Source: Colius striatus
Taxonomy: Eukaryota > Chordata > Aves > Coliiformes > Coliidae
Assembly (NCBI RefSeq): GCF_028858725.1
Contig: NC_084759.1
Location: forward strand, 94,756,362-94,820,361
DNA: 64,000 bases
Reading direction: 5' to 3'
The number at the start of each line of letters is the position of its first letter. Positions within the stretch are counted from its first letter, which is position 1. Made by a program: the position numbers and the translations under genes. This document shows positions 23,028-35,700 of the stretch, piece by piece. Below the pieces are notes generated by a model that saw only the letters and a program-made list of their open reading frames with translations, was not told the DNA's origin and ran no database searches.

Positions 23028-26000
23028 GTGAGCGCGGCGGGCAGGCCCGCCCCACGCTGGAGGATCGCGGGCCGGCTCCCTCTGCCGGCCAGGAGCTGCC
23101 GCCACTCCCCTCAGCTCAGCTCGGCTGGTTCCCGGGCGCTGAGGCCGCCGTTCCTCACACGAGCAGCCCGAGGCGGCGGCGGCCTTCTGCGGGGGCGGGC
23201 CTTGCGGGCTGGCGGCGGGGGTGGAGGGGGGAAGAGGCAGGGGCGGCCCGCCTCCGCCCGGGCCTCGGCGGGAACGTTGGTCTCTAAGGCCGCCCCCACT
23301 CTCTTCAGAAGGAGGGTGGGTGTTTGTGCTGTGTCTCCGCGTCCCCGCCTGCTCTCCTGATAGGAAGCGAGCGCTAGGAAGCGCGGCTCGAGTCCCGTGT
23401 CGGGTCCCGTGTCCTCGGGTCTCAATACAAGGGCTCAGTCTGGCGAATCCACTGACCTGAACCCGTAGGTCAGGGCGAAAAGGAGCATAGACCAGAAGAA
23501 AAAAACCTGTCCTCGACCAGTCTGCTCAGAGCGTGGCCATTGTGGTTTAGCGAGAAACAGCAGTTAGATGCACCTGAAAGTGCTTGGTGAGAGAGGAACT
23601 GGCAGGCAGTGTTTAAAGACCTTCGAACGTGTCAGGCAGGCATGGTCCGAAAGGAAGCAGAAACTGCCTGCGGGCAAAGGGTAGCACACACTGAGCTGTA
23701 GTGCTTGTCTGAGAAATAACCAAAATCACCTGCCCTTGTTCCAGAGCAGAGAAAGGTAGCAGCAGCTGTTGGAGGAATACTATAGACTGTCTGAAGTAAA
23801 CTGCAGCTTTTGGTGTAATAAGTAGAAATAAATATTCCAGGATCGTTTCTCATGTTATCTATGGCCTTCTTGAAAGCTGAATTCAAATCAATCTTAATTT
23901 TTCATTCTTCTTTTACTTGTCTCAACCCTGGCCAGGATTAAACAATGAGTGAAGCTTAACTTTTCTTTTGGCTTTTATAGTTCATTTTGCTATTGAGCTC
24001 TTATTTTCTAGTGACTTGAATATGTTTAGGAAATGTTTAGTTTTCAACCAGATTGAAATTAAATGAAATGGACCTAAAAAATTAGGTAATACTTCCACCG
24101 CTTTTAAATCCTATTAAGATAATTTGCTGTCTCTCTGTGAAAAACAACTTGGAGTTTTTGTAATAGTAGTTCAACAGCTCAACTCTGCTATCTATCATAA
24201 TACGTTAAAATGAGCTGGAAACAGTAGATACATGGTAGCTGTATTCCGGTTCTTTTCTAAGGTTTTGGATTTTTAGTGGCAATATACTTCTGTATCACTT
24301 TGGACACTTGCTGGTATGAAAGGAATGGCAGCTTGATCAGGATTTAGCCTATTTATTTGAATTCAAGTTCACCACAAGTATGCTTAGGAAAACACCTGTA
24401 ATCAGTTCTACGTAGTATCGTCAGTTGCATGTAGTAATAGTATTTTGTCAGAAGGTGTCTTGTGACCTTGAAGTGCATCTTCTGAAATGACAACTAGGTG
24501 GGTGAAAATGTAGATGCATAATCCCACGCAAGACCAGGAGGTACCAGAATATTTAAATATTTTTCTGTCTTTCTGTGTTTTGACTTGAATCTTTGTCTCC
24601 AGGCAGTTAATTCAGACTGGGACAAAGCCTTAGTTATACTTAACACTGCAATAAAGAAAGGTTTCACTACTTTAGTTTTTCTTTCCAAGAACTGCAGCAG
24701 GAAGGAGTGTAGATTATTTAATGAATTATCATTTATCACTTAATCATTTCAGCAGAAACTGTGTTTTAACCATGGATGATACTGTGTGTACAGTTGCTGC
24801 AGCATAGCCGTTGCTTTTAAAATTTAAATTGCGAAGGCAAATAATGGAGGAATTGCCTTGAACTTGAATAAATACATATAAGTAATGCAAAATGGTAAAA
24901 AAAAGTTGAGGTGCTTGGAACCTGGTGTTTCATAAATGTGGTGGCTGTACACAATCACTTAATAGATTGAAAAAACAGCTTAGGGTTTGGCTAACTGAAT
25001 GTCAGCCATTGAAATACATAATTTACCTTCAGCTAATACAGTTATAGAAATGGTAAGAACTAACTCTTTAAAGCTATAAACTTATGACTGCTGTGTATGA
25101 AAACAGCAGATTCATGGACCAGATGCATTTTTATTGTTTTCTGTTGGCCAAACGTCAGGCAGTTGCAAAGAGAGAGGAGGTGGGACAAGGCACTAGGGCT
25201 GCATCTCAGACTTTGTGCGAAAGATGTCTTCAGCAAAAGAACAAGGTTATATTAAAAGTGGAGAGAAGTGTGTTGGTTTTGTTTTTTGGGTGGGTTTTTT
25301 TTTTAGTGTTTACTGATTCTGGTATCCATGAAAATAAGGTATTTTGCTCTAGAGTGATAATTTAGCATCTGAATATTATTCCAAGATAGTATTTTTAAAA
25401 GGCTATGCTTTGCTAGGGAGAATTTAGGAAAATTCAGTTAGTGTACTAGAGAGTGTAATCAAATAAATGAAACTTACAGTGCAACAAGTGACTGGGTAGA
25501 GCTATGTTACTGTGATGACAGAGGGATGAGTAAAAATGAGGTATTGTAAAATCTAACATCACGAGACCTAGTGTTTTATAAATATTCTATATATTTTAGT
25601 GTGTACAATATGTTTTTTACTGCCTTGTAAACATCATACTTTTTCCAGTGTGTGCAACACTCCTAAAATACCTTGTCTACATAATTAGTAGTTTTCTGTC
25701 TTCAGCAGGCCCCTTAATAATCCTGGATTGCCCTATTTGAGGAGGATTGATCCAATCAAAGATGAGATAGGACAGCTAGGCTACGGCTGACAACTATTTC
25801 TATTTATCCCTCCCCCTTTCCAAACAGGGATTTGCACTTGAAATGCTGGCTATATGTTCTTACTCTTCCTATTTTAGAATAAAAAACAAAAAAAAATACT
25901 GAAGTGTTGAGAAATTGTAAGAAGTTTTATTGAATTTGTAATCAGTCCCTTAAATATAGGCCATCCTACCAAGTAACATAATTGGTGTAGTAAGTGACAG

Positions 26001-28180
26001 TTTCTCTGCTTTGTTCTGAAAAGAAAGAATCTGACTTACTTAAATACCTCATGGCTAGTTTTTCAGTGTCACTTCTAAAATCTTTAAGAGAACACTTGAA
26101 TGCTTACTCTCAAGTTATTCTGCTGCAAAATTGCAGGAATACTTACAGGTTCTGCATCCTCTTTTGTTTTCTCTGAAGTACAAGAAATTACCTGAAATGA
26201 AAGTTGTTTATCTTGAAGTTTGCTAATTAACTTGGAAAAGTGATGTTCTGATTTCCTGAAACATCTTCTAACCCCCAGTGTTTTGGTAATTTCAGTGTGA
26301 CTTTGTGCTTGAGGAATTATATTTCTTTCTTGAAGAAAAGTAGCATTTCTTCATACAACACACAGATGACTTTAATCTATTGCAACTGTATTCCAGTGTA
26401 CTCATTAAAAAAAAAAAAGAAAAAGGTGTCAGTAGATAATTACCAGAGACAGCAATTACGCTTTTGCGTATTTCCATCCTCTGCAACTGGTATTCAATTT
26501 TTAAGAGCCTTTTTTATGTCAGTAGAGGACACTCGGGTTTTTTTATAGAACTCATGCTGTCAAATGGCAAGTCCAATAGGTAATATGCTTGCTTGTGTCT
26601 TGTAATCCTGAAGGGATGTGGCATACTTCACTGATGACTTTAAAGTTCTGAGTACAGCCACAGGGGGGCTAAATAACTTCATGTATGCCCTGGTAGTCTC
26701 TAGCTAAGTAGGTTACCTAGGTCTGTTCTGTCAGGTTTCCATTTCAGTTTAATTGTAGACAAGTATCGCTCATTTAATTTGTGAGGAGTAAAAGAGGAAC
26801 GTAGTATATACAGAAAGAATTAAACTTTACGCTGCTGAGAAATGAATTGTTTTCTAGGGCGAAGAGATGAGAAACTTTTAGTTGCAGTGAATTTTCCTTA
26901 GAATGAATTGAGTTCTTTACATTATTTTAATATCTGTAATTGCAGTAACCTACTAGGTCTTGCAAGTTATTGCAAACTTAATGAATGTGGCAGAAGATTT
27001 CTTGAAATTTATGAGAACTTAAATTCATACATAATTCTTGAAAGCAAGCTTTTCTATCACGATAATAGTTTTTCTCTGGAGCTTACTAGGAAAAGCTTCA
27101 GTGAAAGCTGGATTTCTAAAGAAACTTAGCTTCACTGCTTTTTGAATGCACTAGGAGTGAGCCAATGTGTGTCCTCGCATAACCTCTAGTGGCAAGCAAA
27201 AGTAGAACTATCTGTGAAACAATATCTCTGATTATTTACTTAAAAAAAGAGAACTATTGTAGTTGTAATTGAACATAAGGCCTAAATAATGTCAGAAATC
27301 TCTACAGTGGTATAACCATGGGGAAAAAAAACCCCAATAATGGCAGATATATTGAATCTTGTCAATGATTATCATAGCTTTAAAATTCTACTCTTATTTA
27401 CCTTTCCATAGTCTCAATATGGAGTTTTTTTTATGAACTGATTTGAAAATAAAGCCATTGTTAAATGAGCTATACTTTTAAAAATCATCAGTTGACTTCC
27501 ATCCCACTGGAATAATCATGAGATGTTGAATATAATTTGTGTGTTTTAAATACTTAGAGAATTATTTCTGATTTACAGGAAGTTTGTCAAATTTCTCAAG
27601 AGTATTTACAAAACTTTCTTTACCAGAAAACCCAAGTACTAGTCTGTAATCTCTTCCTGTCTCGGTCGCATGCCTCATTAATCCTTTTACTTAAAGTTCG
27701 GTAATCCTCTTAGATCACATTTTAAAAAAAAAATCAAAAAGCTGTTTTTATGTGCTTGTATTTTTGTGATCACAGCTCTGTTTTGGCAAAATGTTCCCTG
27801 ATGTGAGTGTAAAAGTTACTTAAAGACATCTCTACATTTCTGCTTGTATTTTGAAGGTGTTCATTTCTTCTCTGGCGGTGTTTTTTCCTTTTTTTTTTTG
27901 TGACAATGTTTATAGTTCTTTCTCTACAGTTGTTTTCTAGAGAAACAGAGTTAAGATTGTTATTCAGAATCCTATCCCAATAACCTGCTTTTACACTGAA
28001 CTATAAAATGATTAAGAACGATTTAAAAAAATAAAGAAACTTTTAAAAAAAAAAATCATTATGAAAACTGAATAAAGCTTTTGGAAGTATTTGGTTTCAT
28101 ACTTTCAGATGATGCAGATTCATTCTGCAGCTATTAACAGGTTACGACAGACTTTTGAGTGACTGCAAGTCTGGAAGCCA

Positions 28181-28223
28181 TATAAATATAATGCGATAGC
28201 TGACGTAATAACCTTTGACGTTA
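28181..28223. promoter_or_regulatory. Cluster of two CRE-like sites beside a TATA-like element
   Basis: TGACGTAA (28201-28208) and TGACGTTA (28216-28223) are CRE/ATF-type octamers with 7 bases between them. TATAAATATA lies 10 bases to the left. Read on the minus strand, the CREs would be upstream of the TATA. The activity is unknown. Confidence 0.3.
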
Positions 28224-29568
28224 CAGTAGAGTATAATACCACGTTAATGCAGTTTTATGGCTCCTGGGATGCATCCAGTCTGCCATGTGCACAAGCGGAA
28301 CTTACTCATATCTCTGTATCTGAGGACAAAAATGAACTCTTGAGAGTCGCTGAGATGCCTAACCTCCTTGGCTTCTGAGAGTCTTTAAAAAAAATTTCTT
28401 TTTCTGTCTCAAAAAGATGGCATGCTTTGTAAATAATATGATGAGCTCTGACAGATGCCACTGTATATGCATTCCGTATGAAAACCTTAGCAGTAGTCAT
28501 GAAGAGGGGAAATATCCAGAGAGAGTGAAGAGTATTCCTTGCTTCGAAGACAAAAGCTGTGTGCTTTATAGACTCAAAAGTAAATAGAGATTTTAATGCT
28601 TGTAGTTTTCTTGGTGGCAATGCAGTCCTTGATTTTTTTTGTGTGTGTGGTTTGTTTTTGTCCATTCTTTCTATCCTATGTGTTAATAAGAAAATAAAAT
28701 TTAAATATGAATACTGTCCTACATATTATCAAGTATGAAATTTTTGTTCCATCTTAGTGTGTCACTTCAGTTTAAGGATGGTGTCACCAAGTCTTTTCAC
28801 TTCACTAGCTTTTTTCTGGCCTGTGAGCCCAGAGTAGGTTTTCTAGTGGCTCCTTTCCAGTTCTCATGTGGTTCAGTTCTGCTGAGAGGTGACTGAATAA
28901 ATTTTAAGTCAATAAATTGGTAAAATTCAAATCACAAAGGTGATTTGAGTAACTTTTGAGATGAATACTCTGTTTTCAGCTGGAGTAGAAGGATTTAAAG
29001 AGACTGTACAGTATAAAATTTTGTGGGCAAGCAATGCTTAGCTGCATTTTCTGTACACTTGGACTTCGGGGCGTGGAATAGTGATTTAGATCACTTCCTT
29101 TAACCATTGTCCACATTAATTATGCTTCTTGTGAAAGTACATAAAATACCATGAAACTGTAGTAAAAAGGCTTATTTCACAAGGAGAGGGAGAATTATTT
29201 TCTTTTCTGTAGCTTTTTGTTATGCTCAGGTCTTTTCAGTGTGCATCATAATGAGTCGGAGCCTTGATAAAATAAAGTGCTAACAGAGAACCCTCATGCT
29301 GCGGCTTTGAGTGTATTGCTCTCATTAAGATGAGGTATTTGAGCATATTCAGGTGTATATCATGCTTGGACCCTCTATAGGACCTAGGTGAGGTGCAAAT
29401 AGCAAGATACTTATTTCTGTGTCAAGAATCCCCTACTAGGTAATCCTAAAAGTGTGGTCATTTTGCAAGCAAACGATGCAAATACCTTTCCAAAAAGAAA
29501 GAAAATGAAAATTGAAATAGAATGTTTACATAATATGATAAGTCATGCAGATAGGGTGAAAATAAGAA

Positions 29569-29745
29569 TAAGCACTGGAACAGGCTGCCCAGGAAGGTTG
29601 TGGAATCTCCTTCCTTGGAGGTCTTCAAAACCCACCTGGACGTGTTCCTGTGTGATCTGATCTAGTGGACCTGCTTTAGCAGGGGGGCTGGACTAGATGA
29701 TCTCTAAAGGTCCCTTCCAACCCCTTCAATTCTATGATTCTATGA
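29569..29745 (+). mobile_element. CR1 LINE 5'-truncated copy
   Basis: It begins near AAGCACTGGAACAGGCTGCC and contains GGTCTTCAAAACCCACCTGG. It ends with GGACTAGATGATCTCTAAAG, GTCCCTTCCAACCCC and the tail ATTCTATGATTCTATGA. This is a short plus-strand CR1 3' end without coding capacity. Confidence 0.92.
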
Positions 29746-32700
29746 AATGTATCATTGTTTAGAAATAGTTTCAGTAATGCTGCACACCATGATTGTTGAG
29801 TGGCTTAAAAATATCTCAGAATAAAAGCAAATATTACAAAATTGTCATTAATAGCTTAGATGTTGGAGACATTAAAAAAATATTTTCATATGATAAAATG
29901 CTCTAATTATTAGCCCAAAGTTGTGAAAAACAATTGTAGGCAAGATCTGTGCTACAAGATCAAGAGCATTAGTTTTCCCGGATAATCAGATGCAAACTAG
30001 GAGGAACTTCAGTTTAAATTACTGTACTTGGGTCACACTACCAACTCCGATATACATTAGAATGCTATGGAATGCATTTCCTTATTTTCTTTGCCATCTA
30101 TCTTTTTTTAGGAACAAATTTAGCTTTGTTCTCCAGCAATAGTGGCACACACATACCTGTGTAAAAGGAAATTTAAAAATAACTACAGAATATTAGATAT
30201 GATACTAACTGGATATATCCCAAAGACCTCTCAATAACATAAACATTAATAATATTATTAAGATCAGCAATGACTAAACTGTCTTATATAACATAAGTTT
30301 AAAATAATGAGGAGGGTCTTTTTGGCAGCTATCATACAGAAAGCTCCATTCTACAGCAATTTGTTACCGAAATTGTGTATTCAGTTCGGCAAGTTTTAAT
30401 AAGTAATGTTTATAGACCTAAGTACTATGGGACATTAATAAATAATATGCTTTTTAGTGTCATAGCTGAATTTCACAACTGAAAAGGGAAAATGTAGGAA
30501 ATAATCTAAAAATGGTTACACGAGGTTCATATATGGTACATTAAACAGAAATGACTTTGTAGTTCAGATTTTGTGTTATATTTGTGAGAACATATTGGAG
30601 ATCTTATTGTACGTTTTTTGTTTTATTGGGCTTTTTTAGTAATATCCTAACAAAGATACACCACCTTTCTCAATTGAACTGTTAGGTAGTTGTATTTGAG
30701 GTTGGTTTGGGTTTTTTGCTCATACTCTAAGTATGATCAGGTCCAGAGCAGGCTTTTATACTTGAGACTTTTCATGGAAGTGTTTCTCAAATTAGTGAGC
30801 AAAAATTTTCATTACGACTGCTGTTATATCTTCTGATAAATAATCCAAGAGCTCTTTTAACTGCAACGTGGCAGGTAAAACAATGCAAAATAATTGGTGG
30901 AGCTAGTGAATGTTTTCTGTGTGCTAATTTATAAAAAATGTAATTCAGAAGTCCCAACTTTTCACTGGGATGGACCCAATTGAGGCTATTTTCAAGAACA
31001 TGAGGATTTCACACTTCATCTGTGATGCGAGGCTTCTAGACACCTCTGGCCTAAAAGCAGCTAGGAATGACTTTATAGTTAGTTACATCTTTTTTCCATT
31101 CAGGTAGCTAGAACCTGCCTCTACCCCTCAAAGGAAACTGTATTTTTTAAAAACTCGAGATCATTCATGTAGCGTGAATTATTGTAAACTGGCTTTTATG
31201 AAGGATTTTTAGGCTTGGTGGTATAGTGTGATTTTTTTGTTTGTTTGTTTTAGTGTGGAATGCTTGTACTGTTATTTTTCTTAAATATGAGAATATGCTG
31301 GAAACGCATTAGTGAAGCTGAAATACTTGCTGTCTCCAGTGAACTTGAAGTTGAGGCCAAGGTAAAAAATACCTTTGTTTGTAATGAGTAATTAAATTGT
31401 GGAAATTATTGTCATAGAATGTTTGAGAGACCAGGAACCTGTAATTAAAAAAGAGGTGAGACTGATTCATGAGTAGTGTCTGTCAAGCACAGTGATTAGG
31501 GTATAACTTAATCCTCAGAGTCTGTGAAGTGCTGTTGCCAAGTTTAGATGGGAGAAGAATGGTCTATACATACCTGGCTTTATCTGTTATGTCTCTTCGT
31601 CCAAGCGCTTGATAACTATGATGGCTTTCTTCTTTTCATCAACTATGTGAGTCGTTTATTATTACTGGTCCCACTTACTAAAACAAAACTATCAATACAG
31701 TGTGCCTAGTAGATTTCATTTACTAAAATGTAACCACATTGTACAAGATAAACCTTCCTCTTCACCTAGCCGATCTTTAGATAGTTCAGAAGTCGATAGC
31801 TGGATTTGAATTTTTTCCTTTTTGAGGTTTTCTTTTTTGGAGTTATTTTGATGTTGGCTGACTTCCTGGAAGGAGAACACACTCTCTGCTATTGAGCTGA
31901 GGGTACACTGCAAACCTAATGAGTTAGATTTTAGTTACTCATTGTTCCTAAAGTACAAAAAGGTATTATGAAAAAAAACAATGTGCACTGTGAACACCAT
32001 AAACTGCGAGACAGTGTATGTCTTTGACGCAACAATGGTTTTAGGAGTGATAAATGTGATCAAACTGCTCTATTACGAGAGTGAAGTAGGAATGAGTTGA
32101 AAGTATTGCAATTATTTATTCTTGTCTATATTCATCCTGGCTGAGGTATGTTTCTGAAGTGATAAACTTGAGTTGTCAGACAATTGGATAGGAGAAGAGT
32201 AAGATACTTTAGGTACTTTGCTCTCCTGGAAGCTACATTGTAGTTCTATATAGTACATTGTAGTTGTAGGGCTAAGCTGCAGAGAGCTTTCTTGAGGCAT
32301 ACACAGACACTGTCGTAAAAGCTTAATGCTATTATTGGTGTATGGCCAGTCTTTTAGCCGTAAATGTGCTGGATTGCGTCTTTGAGTGAAGATTATGGCG
32401 AGGTGAGGGTTGTTTGAGAAATGGATTGATGTGTATGGGTGTCTGTATCACAATGTTTAAAAAAAATAATCTTGGTATCCTTAAAAAAGAGTCAGCCTTT
32501 GACTTTTAGATACTATAAGAGTTTTATTTTGGCAACTTACTAAAGAAGAAGGCGGTGAGGAAACCAAAACCACTTTGTTTTGTTGCTGGAGTACCATTCT
32601 GGAAGCTTCAGTGAAGATTTGGGCCTGCTTTCAAAAGAAGCGGCTGTCTGGATCAAAAAGCCTCTTAAAAATCAGGATGTTTTCCAAATAAAATCTGGCT

Positions 32701-35700
32701 GAAAGGCATGGAGAAATGTTTCTCTTTTTCCTAGAGGTACTGTTTCCTTTCTCTGTAGAGATAGGAAGCCAGAATAATTGAGCTGGTGAACTGCCAGAAG
32801 ACACAAGCTGTATTGTTATAATAAACTGTTTTTTCCCTCTTTCCGGTTTTTGTAGGTGAAGAAGCTGTTTGTAATCCATATAGTTAAGTAAAAACCGTCT
32901 GTGTGTTTTTAGTGAAAATATGAGAAAGGGAGGGTATGACCCAACAAATGCAGAGAACAGATGTTACCAAATCTGTTAGTAACGACTCCTACCTCTGATA
33001 ATTTTTATTGAATTTTATATTTACTTGGGTTTGTTGACTTTACTACAAAGCTAATATGTCTATTACTATCGGAAACTGAGGCTACCTTTAGTCTACAGGT
33101 ATATGTATGTTGCAGGTGGGTTTGCTCAATTCAGGGAGAAGGATGAAATTAAATATGGGCAAAAGAAAAGATGAGATAGAAACTAAAATGTGTATTTCGT
33201 GCAGGTTGTGATACTTAATGAAAAGAAAGACTTTCTTGTGTCAAGCAGAACATACACACTTGTGAAGCATTGTAGAGAAAGCGTATGTGTGTGGCATGTG
33301 CAAGCAAAAGGGAATCAGTGGGAACTCATGAGTGGTATTTGTCCGACTTCTGAGGTATGTGGACACTTCTTTGTAGGATGGATTTGAAAATGTTTTTTGA
33401 AAATCAGTTTCCTGTAGTTAGACTACTTGGCACTTTGGCCATGTCACATCAAGCCCATAGCAAAGATTGGTTGGCTAATGGAAACAGTGATTAAGGGCTT
33501 GAATTTTCCTGAGGCCCCGGGGTGATAGTGAAACAGCTGCTGTTGCAGGCAGTGGAAAGTATGAATAACTCTTGCCTGGGGTTGTATAACCAAAAGAATA
33601 ATCGGATCAGAGACTAGGTTAAATCATTGTGACTTCTATTAAAAACGCTGTTAGTCCATGTGTTCACGCCTCATTACAGCATATAATTTAAGGACACTGG
33701 AGTCCACCTATTAGGCATGAATAGATAAAGCCTTCACATCAGGAGTCAGGTATTTTCCTCTTGAGAAAGGAGTGAGGGAGAAGGGTCATTTGCCTGAGAG
33801 TTGTATAATAACTTTGAACACATTTTAGAAGTTTTTTTCTTTGGTATATGCTAAGCAAACTTTAAAAGCAATTTTACTAACCTAACCCATAGCAGATTAA
33901 GCGCAGTAATTCTTCACAGGAGACAATTTTGAGAGACACTGTTTCTTAATTAACTACTTGAGATGCAGCTATGTCTCTTGTTTCTTCCTTAATAATTTGC
34001 CAAAATAATACTGTTAATATCAATATTAGGCTTGCACTGATAAGTTTTCATCTCCCCTGCTGAAAAAAGTGAAAGCCAATGACTTCTATAGAAAGGATGG
34101 GGGAAGCAGGAGATTAAATGAAATGTAGAACTGCATTGTTTTTCAGCAATGTTAATGGAAATGTAAGTTCATAAACAGAAACATTTCCTTGAATATTCAT
34201 AAAGTTATCCTGATTTTGGTAGTTATTTTTTAATACTAATCTTTGTTCCTCTTCAATCAAAACAGATGTGTTCTTGCCATATAAATAAAGAAATTAAATG
34301 CATTCTGAAAGCTCTACTGTTACATACCTCAAAAGATTTAAAAGCCAGTGTTTTTTGTGACCAGTAGTGTTTAAATGGCAAAATTGCCCTGAGGCATCTC
34401 TAGTTAAAGCAGATGGTCAGGTGTCTATTTTGCTGGGGATTTTTTAGTGCCAGATATTGCCAGTAGTAGCTGAAGTAATTCAGCCCTTTGTTACCTAGGA
34501 AGCTTCACAAACTTTGCAGACATTTAGGCTATTTGACTGTTAAAAAGCTGTAATTGATCATATCGTAGTATATTTGCAAATACAGGTTATATAATTTATT
34601 ACAGTATTTAATATGTCACTGACTTAACATGCCCAAGAAAATGACAGTATAGTAGACATTAACATTACAAAAATGCATGTGATTTAGGATAAAATGTAAA
34701 GTCTTCTGTGGCTCCTTTTATCTTTATTACTATATTTTTAAAATGCTTTTGAAATTTCTAGGTGCACTTAGTATATTCTTAGATGTACAATAACTAATTG
34801 CAATGAAATTGTTCTGCTATGCACCCAGAACATTCTTTAAAAACATTTTGAAACTGTCTTCCATTCTTCCTTCCCTTAGCTCCAGTGGAAAATTTCATTC
34901 TTCAAAGTTCACAAACATACCAGCCTGCTTCTGAACAGCTACTGTGGTTTTCTAAGACTCTTGTGTTACGAGTATATTTTTTTTTTCCCCTTGGTTTTTG
35001 TTTTTTCCATTAGTCACAGAGACTGTGTAAGAGGAATGGTGAGAAGATAAACACTAACTTTTACTTGCCTATCATAATATCTTTCATAATAAAGTTAAAT
35101 ACCGTTGTCACACTGTGAAGAACTAGTCATTAAAAATGCTGTTAAACACATGCTATTTTCGTATAGTTTTAGTCCTTGTGTTCCTTCGATCTTTGCAGTC
35201 CTTTAAGTAGTAGTTCTGGCATAATACAGTTGATTTTTTTAATGATAGTAAATAGTTAATTGCAGAGGTATTTTTTTCATGGATTGTGGCCATATCTTAA
35301 CTCAGTAGAACAATTCATGTACCTGTTACAGCTGAAAACACCATAATGATTTAGAATAATGCTTTGGAGAAAACTTCTGCTTTATTTTTGTGATATGACA
35401 GCTAAAGATCAAAAGGAAAAAAAAATCACTAAAATACACGATCATGCTGCAAGGTTGTTTTGTTTTTTTTTTTTTAAGAAAAAAGACAAGGTAATATCTT
35501 GATTTAGTATTGCCTGTTAACCATCTTTGTCATTTAAAGGATAAACCATGTATCTTGCGTAAAATTTGGCACACATCTGAATTTTGAATATAAGCTATGT
35601 TAAGTTTACCAGAATCATAGCTGACAATGTGCAGCAAAGCATATTTATATGAGCAGAAATGCCCTAAACTCCCATTCTGCTTTTAGAAAACAGAAGCCTC

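Larger units (their letters stand above)
22200..23460. promoter_or_regulatory. RCAN1: CpG island over the RCAN1.1 promoter and first exon
   Basis: About 1.2 kb is strongly enriched in G+C and CpG compared with the AT-rich DNA on both sides. It begins upstream of RCAN1 exon 1 and extends past its donor into the intron. This is the usual context of a broadly active, TATA-less promoter. Confidence 0.85.

Noticed and set aside
26650..26670. CCACAGGGGGGCTAAA considered as a CTCF site
   Set aside because: The core is two bases too short compared with the consensus spacing, so alignment fails at key positions.
31240..31363. Exon-like segment (TTTTAG before, GAGGCCAAG|GTAAAA after) considered as an extra RCAN1 exon
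   Set aside because: It does not resemble any RCAN sequence, and splice-like edges of this quality are common in a 34 kb intron.
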